Of a stretch of DNA of 13,797 nucleotides, positions 1-6,427 are shown piece after piece. The number at the start of each line of letters is the position of its first letter. Within the stretch, counting starts at the first letter, position 1. The DNA is taken from NCBI GenBank assembly GCA_023301245.1, contig JALZUV010000100.1:1-13797 (forward strand), given 5' to 3'. Under the pieces are notes generated by a model. It saw only the letters and a program-made list of their open reading frames with translations, made no database searches and was not told the origin of the DNA. Both the position numbers and the translations under genes were made by a program. The DNA is from Rickettsiales bacterium. GTDB taxonomy: Bacteria > Pseudomonadota > Alphaproteobacteria > Rickettsiales > JALZUV01.

Positions 1-288
1 CAGTTCAACCGTAGGCTCGGTAAAATAAACATTCGACGTATGCCAGAGTTTATCAACCTGCTTATGCAGCGCTTCAACCAGCACAGGATGCTGATGACCC
101 AACGAGTTAACAGCAATACCGCCGCCTAAATCCACATATTCATTGCCGTCTTTATCCCAAAGCTTAGCGCCCTTACCATGATCCAAAATCATACGGCGAG
201 GTTTGTAATTAGGCACGAAATATTCGTAACCTTGTTCTACTAATTTTTCAGAGATTTCGGTAATTTGATTATGTTTAGGGTCAGTCAT
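1..288 (-). CDS. argD: Acetylornithine/succinyldiaminopimelate-type aminotransferase, N-terminal part
   Basis: Only the first 96 codons lie in the window; the gene runs off the left edge. Reading leftward from ATG at 288, the protein has GAKLWDKDGNEYVDL, then GGGIAVNSLGHQHP and LWHTSNVYFTEP. This is the N-terminal pattern of class-III PLP-dependent aminotransferases of the ArgD/AstC group (family knowledge). They transfer an amino group between N-acetylornithine and 2-oxoglutarate in arginine synthesis, and often the matching step in lysine synthesis. The PLP lysine is outside the window. An AAGAAGG Shine-Dalgarno sequence lies 6 bases before the ATG and supports this start. AstC (arginine breakdown) or another class-III aminotransferase cannot be excluded from this fragment. 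Confidence 0.8.
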   Translation of the reverse strand, partial: MTDPKHNQITEISEKLVEQGYEYFVPNYKPRRMILDHGKGAKLWDKDGNEYVDLGGGIAVNSLGHQHPVLVEALHKQVDKLWHTSNVYFTEPTVEL

Positions 289-399
289 AGCGGCCTTCTT
301 ATCTTTAATTACAATGCCAACAATCTAGCAGGGTTTTTTTACAATACCAGCCCTGTTTATTGGCTTTGCTTTATCGCCCAAACACCCTAATATTATACC

Positions 400-1149
400 A
401 TGAAAAATGGCTTTACTCTTTTAGAACTCTCTATCGTACTCGTAATTATTGGCTTAATTATTGGTGGCATCACAGCAGGCTCAAGCCTTATTCGTAGCGC
501 CGAGATACAATCTATCTCCAAAGAGATTACAAAATATAATGTGGCGGTAAACACCTTCCGACTAAAATATAACCGACAACTACCTGGCGATATGGCAAAT
601 GCAGTTGATTACTGGGGCGCAGCCGTGACTAACGGCACTGGTGATGGCGTTTTCAGTGCTACTGAAGGTTTCAAATTTTGGACTCATATGGCAGAATCAG
701 AAATTATTTCAGGCAACTTTACTGGAGTCTCTGGCCCCGACAATCCTTCGTGGGACGCAGTTATTGGCAGCAACGTCCCCGAAACTTCAATTAGTGGTGT
801 GGGCATATTTCCACTCTCATTGGTTTACGGTGGAGCGGGCGCAATCCCTCGTATTGACCCTACAGTCACTACAGGTTTTGAATATACGACCAACCAATTT
901 AACATTGGTCGCGATAATTTAACCCAATGGACTCTTGGCGCCTTTTTAACCCCAGCCGAAATGAAATCGCTTGATGAAAAGATAGATGATGGAAAACCCG
1001 GCACGGGCAGCATTATCGCCAACCTGTTCAATACTTGCACCGATGCGGCTGATGCAATTGAAGCTGCCAGTAGCACTGCAAATTACGAGCTTAGCACGAC
1101 AACCGAGGCCTGCTCAATTATCGTCATGCCGAAGATGAACGGCCTTTAA
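400..1149 (+). CDS. Type IV prepilin-like protein (pseudopilin)
   Basis: The N-terminus MKNGFTLLELSIVLVIIGLI is a textbook prepilin signal: a short basic leader, Gly4 before the cleavage site, a Phe5 to be methylated, Glu at mature position 5, and a hydrophobic helix to about residue 27. The remaining roughly 220 residues form a globular domain with no family I recognise. It has two cysteines near the C-terminus (in NTCTD and EACSI) that could form the disulfide loop common in pilins. Such proteins are processed by PilD-type peptidase and assembled by type IV pilus or type II secretion machinery, none of which is encoded here. No Shine-Dalgarno sequence precedes the ATG; a TAATATTATA stretch ends 3 bases upstream, so the mRNA may be leaderless. 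The stop codon shares TTAA with the rlmH remnant on the other strand. Confidence 0.8.
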   Translation: MKNGFTLLELSIVLVIIGLIIGGITAGSSLIRSAEIQSISKEITKYNVAVNTFRLKYNRQLPGDMANAVDYWGAAVTNGTGDGVFSATEGFKFWTHMAESEIISGNFTGVSGPDNPSWDAVIGSNVPETSISGVGIFPLSLVYGGAGAIPRIDPTVTTGFEYTTNQFNIGRDNLTQWTLGAFLTPAEMKSLDEKIDDGKPGTGSIIANLFNTCTDAADAIEAASSTANYELSTTTEACSIIVMPKMNGL

Positions 1150-1211
1150 CTGCGGTGATACGGATGGCCACTTATAATGCTATAAGCACGATATAGCTGC
1201 TCGGTCAGCAT
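1146..1211 (-). pseudogene. Orphan 3' end of rlmH (duplicate, about 21 codons plus stop)
   Basis: Read leftward, this stretch gives MLTEQLYRAY then SIISGHPYHRS and a stop. It matches the C-terminus of the intact RlmH in this window (MLAEQLYRAYSISSGHPYHR). By hand count the two DNA copies agree at 47 of 66 bases, with one 11-base exact run (CGATATAGCTG). Similarity stops at the Met codon at 1209-1211. There is no start and no upstream part of the gene, so it cannot make RlmH. The divergence says it is not a recent copy of the present rlmH. I infer that it is the displaced tail of the rlmH that once ended here, convergent with the prepilin gene. Confidence 0.75.
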
Positions 1212-1304
1212 ACGTATTTCGGTCTGGGTGGCGGCAACGGAATTCTGGTTGCCAACACATCAATAGATGACTTTGAAGATGGTGATTTTGAATTCATCAC
1301 CTGA
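1203..1304 (+). pseudogene. Orphan 3' end of an RTX/serralysin-type gene
   Basis: Read rightward, the segment encodes GQHTYFGLGGGNGILV, then ANTSIDDFEDGDFEFIT and TGA at 1302-1304. It aligns with the last residues of the intact RTX protein downstream (GTHSFLATGGGNGILL, then LDDLAANDFVFA). Shared features are GxH, GGGNGIL, the DD pair and the DF.F end. No start codon or upstream RTX sequence remains; an in-frame TAG lies at 1194-1196. It is therefore a C-terminal remnant of a second, related RTX gene. Its first 9 bases (GGTCAGCAT) read plausibly both as RTX and as antisense rlmH tail, so the junction with the rlmH remnant lies in 1203-1211. Confidence 0.65.
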
Positions 1305-1366
1305 TTCTTATTAAAACGTATTTGAGAAAAGCTTACTATTTATTAACGTCTAGTTAATTCTTCCTA

Positions 1367-1375
1367 TGCTATAAT
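1367..1375 (+). promoter_or_regulatory. Extended -10 promoter element for the RTX protease gene
   Basis: TGCTATAAT is a perfect extended -10 box (TGn followed by TATAAT). Transcription would start near 1382, giving a leader of about 25 bases before the ATG at 1408. No good -35 hexamer lies at 16-18 bases; the best nearby (TTAACG at 1343) is 21 bases away. An extended -10 can work with a weak -35, so the gene probably has its own promoter. Confidence 0.5.
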
Positions 1376-1407
1376 ATTTTGAATAGCTAATATTCAGGAA
1401 AACGGTC

Positions 1408-2931
1408 ATGTGCACTCTTTGTCATTCTCATTCACACAATCATTCTCACGATCAATTTCATTCGAATACGGAGTTTTCAGCGAATGGCGCTCAGGCGATT
1501 TCGGCTTCCTCTCCTTCTACGACTCCTCTTGCAAATATTTATAACGCATTAAACGCACCTCAATCATGGTCAAGCAGTTTAGGGGAGGCTGCAGTGGTTT
1601 CCTATAGCTTTAATGGTGCTTGGGGGGCAAGTGGCACAGGTGACTTTGGTGGTGCAGTATCTCAATTAAGCACAGCGAATCAGGCAATTGCGCGTGAAAC
1701 ACTTCAACTTTATTCTGATGTTGCAAATATTACCTTTAATGAAGTGGCAAATGGTGATGGTGACATTGCCTTTCGGAGCGAAGATATTGACGGCATTGGT
1801 GGGGTAGAAGGCTATGCCTACTTTCCCGGCAGTGGTATCGGAGGCAATATTACAATTGATAGTAGCTTAGGCGAGGCTATCACGCCTAATAGCTTTGGCT
1901 GGTATACGATTATTCATGAGATTGGCCATGCTGTGGGGATAGATCATCCATTTTTTGGAAGCAACCCCAACGCACTTAAACCCAATGGCATTCCTGCAAG
2001 TGAGTCAGATTCTGAATATACCGTGCAATCTTATAATGGCGAAATTAACGACGTTATAGGCTTGCAGCTTTATGATATTGCGACGGCGCAGCTGAAATAT
2101 GGTGCAAATCTCAATTATAATTCGGGGGATAATAATTATACCTTTGATACTACAGGCCATGCACAATCTTATGCATTGTGGGATGGCAATGGTAACGACA
2201 CCCTAAATGCCAGCAATTTAACGAGTAATGTTGTGTTTAATCTCAATGATGGTGATTATCTTAACACGGCGGGAGTTGAGCGCTTTAAGATTGCTTTTAA
2301 TGCACAAATTGAAAATGCTATTGCGGGTGACGGGGTGGATTCTGTTACGGGTAATGAACTCAATAATGCGCTCTATGGTGGTGGCGGTAACGATACGATT
2401 AGAGGTGGCGATGGTAATGATGCGCTCATTGCGGGGCGCGGGGTCGCTGATGGCGCAGATGGTGATGACATACTCTATGGTGATGGCGGGAACGATACGC
2501 TGTACGGTAATTCCGGCAACGACATTCTCGTAGGTGGGCGCGCATTTACCGATGCTTCTGATGGGCATGATACGCTCTATGGCGGTCTGGGCGATGACCA
2601 AATTTATGGCAATTCTGGCAATGATATCATCGTGGGTGCATCAGGCAACGATACGCTTTATGGCGGCCTTGGAGATGATGTATTTGTATTTAGCGCGGGC
2701 AGTAATGTTGACACAATCGTCGGCTTTGACGGTGCGGGACAAGCTGGGGGTGATACTTTACTCCTACAGGCTAATCTGAATGGCACTAATATTGATACAT
2801 TTGCTGAGCTAATGGCCGTTTCTTTCACGGATGGCACTCATAGCTTCCTTGCGACAGGCGGTGGTAATGGTATCCTCCTGCTCTTTACGACGCTGGATGA
2901 TTTGGCTGCCAACGACTTTGTATTTGCTTAA
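1408..2931 (+). CDS. Serralysin-like (M10B) RTX metalloprotease, predicted type I secreted
   Basis: 507 residues. The start is set by an AGGAA Shine-Dalgarno 7 bases before ATG. Residues 1-18 hold CTLC followed by a comb of alternating histidines (H6, H8, H10, H12, H14, H18). Residues 60-240 form a metzincin domain with zinc site HEIGHAVGIDH (H170, E171, H174, H180) and YDIATAQLKYGAN at 222-234, as in serralysins. The expected Met-turn (xMSY) reads VQSY at 206-209: methionine is replaced by Gln207, while the zinc-side Tyr209 is kept. Residues about 320-425 are calcium-binding GGxGxDxLx nonapeptides, followed by the serralysin C-terminal region ending NDFVFA. Such proteins leave the cell by a type I exporter reading a C-terminal signal and fold on outside calcium. 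No exporter or protease-inhibitor gene is nearby. Activity is uncertain because of the Met-turn change. Confidence 0.85.
   Translation: MCTLCHSHSHNHSHDQFHSNTEFSANGAQAISASSPSTTPLANIYNALNAPQSWSSSLGEAAVVSYSFNGAWGASGTGDFGGAVSQLSTANQAIARETLQLYSDVANITFNEVANGDGDIAFRSEDIDGIGGVEGYAYFPGSGIGGNITIDSSLGEAITPNSFGWYTIIHEIGHAVGIDHPFFGSNPNALKPNGIPASESDSEYTVQSYNGEINDVIGLQLYDIATAQLKYGANLNYNSGDNNYTFDTTGHAQSYALWDGNGNDTLNASNLTSNVVFNLNDGDYLNTAGVERFKIAFNAQIENAIAGDGVDSVTGNELNNALYGGGGNDTIRGGDGNDALIAGRGVADGADGDDILYGDGGNDTLYGNSGNDILVGGRAFTDASDGHDTLYGGLGDDQIYGNSGNDIIVGASGNDTLYGGLGDDVFVFSAGSNVDTIVGFDGAGQAGGDTLLLQANLNGTNIDTFAELMAVSFTDGTHSFLATGGGNGILLLFTTLDDLAANDFVFA
2365..2682 (+). repeat. RTX nonapeptide repeat tract with a 102-base higher-order unit
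   Basis: About nine glycine/aspartate nonapeptides (for example GGGGNDTIR, GDGGNDTLY, GNSGNDILV, GGLGDDQIY) are interrupted twice by similar longer inserts (AGRGVADGADGDD and GGRAFTDASDGHD). The stretch from D351 recurs from D385. In both, DGxDxLYG is followed by a GxD repeat and then GNSGNDI(L/I)VG, a period of 34 residues (102 bases). This suggests block duplication within the repeat tract, not only single nonapeptide growth. Confidence 0.75.
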
Positions 2932-2971
2932 GGAGTTTTGCCTTATAAATATAGCCGATACGGCATTCAAG

Positions 2972-3250
2972 ATGCTTGAAGGCAAGAAAAACTTGGAATT
3001 ACAAGAAATATTTAAGAAATCCAGAGCCTTAGTCGTAGATGATTATGAAGATATAGCTGTTTATCAAACTGATAATATTCGAACTTCGCAGGGGAGAGGC
3101 ACGAGAAGGGACTATGATAACGCATTCAATAGAAATGAATTAGCCGCTCTAACCCCAGTTCCGGAGACGAGTGAAGACGGCATAACGCCGAATATCCCTA
3201 CTAACCTCGGCCTATTTAGGCTCGATGATAGGGATGCCCACTCGAAATAG
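2972..3250 (+). CDS. Doubtful small ORF after the RTX gene, unknown function
   Basis: A 92-codon frame starts at ATG 2972 (MLEGKKNLELQEIFKKSRAL) and ends inside the 3' end of rlmH on the other strand. It matches no family I recognise. It is hydrophilic, with no signal peptide or membrane segment. No Shine-Dalgarno lies at a proper distance from 2972. The AAGGAG at 2930-2935 sits near a TTG at 2938 that opens only a 13-codon frame. The last 11 codons are simply antisense rlmH. The frame may be a real accessory gene, the decayed tail of one, or chance. It fills most of the 284 bases between the RTX stop and rlmH, where I see nothing else coding. Confidence 0.3.
   Translation: MLEGKKNLELQEIFKKSRALVVDDYEDIAVYQTDNIRTSQGRGTRRDYDNAFNRNELAALTPVPETSEDGITPNIPTNLGLFRLDDRDAHSK
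3194..3235. repeat. Nested inverted repeats over the rlmH stop codon
   Basis: ATCCCTA (3194-3200) pairs with TAGGGAT (3229-3235). Inside this, GCCTA-TT-TAGGC (3210-3221) forms a second small palindrome covering the rlmH stop. Neither strand has a T-run after the structure, so it is not a standard terminator. It could be an mRNA 3'-end structure or a trace of the recombination that replaced the rlmH tail; the latter is speculation. Confidence 0.35.
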
Positions 3251-3677
3251 AATAGGCGCGATATAGCTGTTCAGCTAGCATCACGCGCACCATTTGATGT
3301 GGCCAAACCATTTGGCCGAAACTTATTTTTAAATCACATTGGCTTAGTAGCGATTTATCTAGCCCATCTGCCCCGCCTATAAAGAGGGCGATGTCGGTTA
3401 GGCCTTCGCTTTGCCATGTTTGAAATTTTTGCGCTAGCTGGGGGCTGGTTAGGCTTTTGCCGCGCTCGTCCAACGCGATTTTAATTTGTGCGCCTTGGGC
3501 GGCAGCTAACAAAATTTCAGCTTCTTCGGCCATGCGCTGTGCGGCGGGGGCATTTGGCTTTTTCGGCTCGCGTTCAATAATTTCAACTGCCCATGGCAGT
3601 TGTTTTTGGTAACGGCTAATGGCAGAGGAAAATTCGCCTCGCCTGTCTTTGCCAATCGCACAAATGCGGATTTTCAC
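3216..3677 (-). CDS. rlmH: 23S rRNA (pseudouridine1915-N3)-methyltransferase RlmH
   Basis: 153 residues, the usual family length. RlmH is a SPOUT methyltransferase that uses S-adenosylmethionine to methylate pseudouridine 1915 in helix 69 of 23S rRNA on assembled ribosomes. Visible signatures are ALDERGK (68-74), the SAM-loop FIGGADG (99-105), LAEQLYRA (134-141) and the C-terminal HPYHR (148-152). The start is GTG at 3677-3675, overlapping the purN stop as GTGA, so translation is probably coupled. In many alphaproteobacteria rlmH follows rsfS; here it follows purN. The last 22 codons have a diverged second copy at 1146-1211, so this 3' end may have been brought in by recombination. Confidence 0.95.
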   Translation of the reverse strand: MKIRICAIGKDRRGEFSSAISRYQKQLPWAVEIIEREPKKPNAPAAQRMAEEAEILLAAAQGAQIKIALDERGKSLTSPQLAQKFQTWQSEGLTDIALFIGGADGLDKSLLSQCDLKISFGQMVWPHQMVRVMLAEQLYRAYSISSGHPYHRA

Positions 3678-4252
3678 GATAGCCCTAAGGCCACACGCTC
3701 TAACACAGCGGGATACATAAGATGCTCTTTTAACTTCACACGCTTGGCTAAGGTTAAGGCAGTATCATCAGGCAATATCGGCACTTCGCTTTGCGATATT
3801 ATGGGCCCTGCATCTAGTTCGGGCACCACATAATGCACGGTGCAACCTGCCCTATCATCGCCCGCATCAATGGCGCGTTGATGAGTGTTCAGGCCTTTAT
3901 ATTTGGGTAAAAGTGACGGGTGAATATTGAGAATTTTATTATCCCACACGCGCACAAAATGATCGCTTAAAATACGCATGAACCCCGCAAGGCAGATGAG
4001 TTCGATATCTTCGCCTTCCAACGCTTGCTGCATAGTTGCCTCAAACTCGCGGCGAGTGTGATAGTTGGAATGCGAAACGACAAAGGTGGCAATGCCTGCC
4101 TTCTCGGCACGCGCGAGGCCTCCAGCATTTTCGACATTAGAAATAACAAGGGTAATTTGCGCGGGATAATCCGCCGCCATTGAAGCATCAATCAGCGATT
4201 GCAACACTGTACCTTCGCCCGAGATAAAAACCGCTACGCGCTTTTTACGCAT
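3674..4252 (-). CDS. purN: Phosphoribosylglycinamide formyltransferase PurN
   Basis: 192 residues. PurN transfers a formyl group from 10-formyltetrahydrofolate to GAR in the third step of purine synthesis, in the cytosol. The catalytic set is intact: Asn109 and His111 in LNIHPSLLPKYKG, and Asp147 in ELDAGPIISQ, matching E. coli N106, H108 and D144. The phosphate-binding loop reads SGEGTVLQ (11-18) where most bacteria have SGxGSNLQ, so the loop Asn is Val16. The ATG lies inside the purM 3' end (8-base overlap), and the stop overlaps the rlmH start by 4 bases. The three genes therefore form one tight leftward operon, with purM and purN in pathway-related pairing. Confidence 0.95.
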   Translation of the reverse strand: MRKKRVAVFISGEGTVLQSLIDASMAADYPAQITLVISNVENAGGLARAEKAGIATFVVSHSNYHTRREFEATMQQALEGEDIELICLAGFMRILSDHFVRVWDNKILNIHPSLLPKYKGLNTHQRAIDAGDDRAGCTVHYVVPELDAGPIISQSEVPILPDDTALTLAKRVKLKEHLMYPAVLERVALGLS

Positions 4253-5285
4253 AACGCACGCCGCCTTGCGCGCCTAACACGATATTGCCTATTTGATAGA
4301 CTGCTTCGCCTTCGCTCTCCAACGCACCCATAACGCTATCAACATCCTTTTGCGCAACAATAGCGACCATGCCGATACCTGCGTTAAAAGTTTTCAGCAT
4401 CTCTTCTTGCGGCAATCCTGTCACCATCTCTAGCCAACTAAAGACTGAGGGACGCTCCCAGCTTTCTATATCAATTTCAGCCACCACCCCTTTGGGTAAT
4501 ATGCGTGGAATATTTTCGGTCAAGCCACCGCCCGTAATATGTGCGAGCGCTTTTACGCCGCCTGTGTTAATCGCTTTAAGGCACGATTTCACATAGATTT
4601 TTGTAGGCTCTAACAAGCTTTCTCCCATAGTTTTACCTTCTTCAAACGGGCAAGCATCATCATAAGATAAATCAGCGCGTTCCATTGCTTTACGCACTAA
4701 TGAGAAACCATTGGAATGCACCCCGCTCGAAGCAATGCCCAGCAACACGTCGCCGCCAGTAATACCTTCGCGCGGTAACAGCTCGTTACGCTCAACCGCA
4801 CCAACCGAGAAGCCAGCAAGATCATAATCGCCCGCCGCATACATGCCAGGCATTTCAGCCGTTTCGCCGCCCAGCAATGCACAACCTGCTTGCTTGCAAC
4901 CATCGGCAATGCCTTTGACCACTTGCTCGGCAACATCAACGGCAAGCACACCCGTTGCGAAATAATCGAGGAAGAATAATGGTTCAGCTCCCTGCACGAT
5001 AAGGTCATTCACGCACATCGCGACAAGGTCGATACCAATCGTATCGTGCTTACCAACGCTTTGAGCGATTTTTAATTTTGTACCAACGCCATCAGTGGCC
5101 GACACCATAATAGGGTCAGTATATTTCGTTTCTTTTAAATCGAATAACCCACCAAAACCGCCAATACCACCCATTACGCCTGCGCGTGTAGTGGCTTTAG
5201 CTAAGGGCTTTATGCGGTCAACAAGGCTGTTACCTGCATCAATATCAACGCCTGCATCGGCATAAGTTAGTGGAGTTTGTGTCAT
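4245..5285 (-). CDS. purM: Phosphoribosylformylglycinamidine cyclo-ligase (AIR synthetase) PurM
   Basis: 346 residues, typical length. PurM closes FGAM to aminoimidazole ribotide using ATP in purine synthesis. Family signatures are VSATDGVGTKLKIA (61-74), CVNDLIVQGAEPLFFLDYFA (91-110) and GGETAEMPGMY (139-149), with SSGVHSNGFSLVRK and HITGGGLTENIPR further on. It is first in the leftward purM-purN-rlmH operon and divergent from the DUF2066 gene across about 60 bases. The ATG at 5285 gives the standard alphaproteobacterial N-terminus (TYADAGVDIDAGN). No abnormality was seen. Confidence 0.97.
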   Translation of the reverse strand: MTQTPLTYADAGVDIDAGNSLVDRIKPLAKATTRAGVMGGIGGFGGLFDLKETKYTDPIMVSATDGVGTKLKIAQSVGKHDTIGIDLVAMCVNDLIVQGAEPLFFLDYFATGVLAVDVAEQVVKGIADGCKQAGCALLGGETAEMPGMYAAGDYDLAGFSVGAVERNELLPREGITGGDVLLGIASSGVHSNGFSLVRKAMERADLSYDDACPFEEGKTMGESLLEPTKIYVKSCLKAINTGGVKALAHITGGGLTENIPRILPKGVVAEIDIESWERPSVFSWLEMVTGLPQEEMLKTFNAGIGMVAIVAQKDVDSVMGALESEGEAVYQIGNIVLGAQGGVRYA

Positions 5286-5302
5286 TGTATTTATTACCGT
5301 CT

Positions 5303-5329
5303 ATTGTAAGATGACGCGCATTATGGCAA
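5303..5329 (-). promoter_or_regulatory. Candidate sigma-70 promoter for purM
   Basis: On the minus strand, TTGCCA (5329-5324; 5 of 6 to TTGACA) and TACAAT (5308-5303; 5 of 6 to TATAAT) are 15 bases apart, a little short. Transcription would begin near 5296, about 11 bases before the purM ATG. The match is by eye only. Confidence 0.35.
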
Positions 5330-5347
5330 GATTAAGGGAGTATGCAA

Positions 5348-6427
5348 GTGCCACTACTTAAACATCTCGCGATTTTATTCGCTTTTATTGCTTTTTCCGC
5401 TCAAGCTATCGAGGTTGAGGTTAAAGTATTTGAAAAAGGCACCAACGCCATTGAGGCACGTGCCAAGGCATTAGAAAATGCTGAAAAACGCGGATTCTCT
5501 GCTCTCATCAAGCAAAAAGCGCCTGATCGTGCAGAAGAAATTATCGCCGACTATAAGAATTATAACGTTAGCCAATATATTCTGGGCTACCACGCGAAAG
5601 ACGAAATTGTTACTGACACTTCTTATCGCGCAAAAATTGTGCTGGATTTTGATGATCGCTTTGTCAGCAATATTACTCAAGAAGAACAAACCACGAGTTC
5701 GCAATATAATATTCCTTATGAAAACCTTAAGCCAACAGGCAATGCTATATTGCTACTGCCCGTATTGCGCACTCCGCAAGGCATCAGCCTGTGGGAAGCT
5801 AACAACCTATGGCGCGACTTCGTCAATGAGATGATTCTTACCCACGGCGAAGGCAATTTTGTTGCCCCTTACGGCGACCCAACAGACCGCTTAAGCATTA
5901 ACGCTAGCAACATCACCACTGCCAATTTTGCGCGTCTTGCACCGCTGGTGCATCGCTATGGAGCAAACCGCGCGCTAGTGGCTATCATTACTGAACGCGG
6001 AAACAATGGTTTTGGCATTACCTTGCGCGAAATTTCACCTCAAGGTGATTCCATAAAGACGGAGCATGTTGAACCGCAAAAGGGTCTGAATTCGCGTGAG
6101 CTAATGCGCTTTATGGCAAAAGATTTAATTAGCAGCTACCTAGATAAACAGCATAAAATGCAAAACCCACAACAAGCAGCAGTAGCGCAAGTGCACGAAG
6201 TGGAAGCAAAAATTAGCCTTAACAACGCACGCGATTGGAGCGAGCTACGCGCCCGCCTGCAAAAGATTGAAAGCATCTTAGAAATGCAAGTTCTCGGCGC
6301 AGATGCAAGCGGCATGACTCTACAAATTGCCTTTAAAGGTGAAGCCAAAAACTTTGGCCAAGAACTAATCAGCAATGGCATTTCTGCTGCCAAACAAAAT
6401 GAACAACTTTGGTTAGCGTTACGGTAA
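5348..6427 (+). CDS. Exported DUF2066 family protein
   Basis: 359 residues from GTG at 5348. A frame start at ATG 5342 exists, but the strong AAGGGAG (5334-5340) sits 1 base from that ATG and 7 bases from the GTG, so the GTG is preferred. The N-terminus is a Sec signal peptide (KHLAILFAFIAFSAQA, likely cleaved after AQA), placing the protein in the periplasm or envelope. The mature start (EVEVKVFEKGTNAIEARAKA) and conserved ILLLPVL segment fit DUF2066, a family without an assigned function. It is commonly found upstream of a PerM-like permease and a DnaA-like HdaA gene in alphaproteobacteria (recalled family context). Its stop overlaps the next start as TAATG, so the two are co-translated. 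Confidence 0.8.
   Translation: MPLLKHLAILFAFIAFSAQAIEVEVKVFEKGTNAIEARAKALENAEKRGFSALIKQKAPDRAEEIIADYKNYNVSQYILGYHAKDEIVTDTSYRAKIVLDFDDRFVSNITQEEQTTSSQYNIPYENLKPTGNAILLLPVLRTPQGISLWEANNLWRDFVNEMILTHGEGNFVAPYGDPTDRLSINASNITTANFARLAPLVHRYGANRALVAIITERGNNGFGITLREISPQGDSIKTEHVEPQKGLNSRELMRFMAKDLISSYLDKQHKMQNPQQAAVAQVHEVEAKISLNNARDWSELRARLQKIESILEMQVLGADASGMTLQIAFKGEAKNFGQELISNGISAAKQNEQLWLALR

Noticed and set aside
329..355. CAGGG...CCCTG inverted repeat with a T-run in the divergent argD-prepilin gap
   Set aside because: The T-run lies inside the loop, not after the stem, and both genes point away from it, so it is not a terminator.
1281..1301. GGTGAT/ATCACC hairpin at the end of the RTX remnant, a possible terminator
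   Set aside because: Stem is only 6 bases with 9 in the loop and no clear T-run follows.
2228..2779. Open frames in other phases within the RTX repeats
   Set aside because: They are products of the repetitive glycine/aspartate codons of the real gene and have no starts or family features.
2831..2971. Longer version of the small ORF starting inside the RTX gene
   Set aside because: This part is an out-of-frame reading of the RTX C-terminus; only the part after 2972 could be independent.
1146..3290. Full SCC-like mobile element with its own recombinase
   Set aside because: No serine or tyrosine recombinase, no transposase and no terminal inverted repeats are present in the segment; only the integration-like scar can be supported.
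6409..6426. TTG start upstream of the permease ATG
   Set aside because: The TAATG overlap at 6425-6429 gives a better coupled start, and the added residues have no family support.
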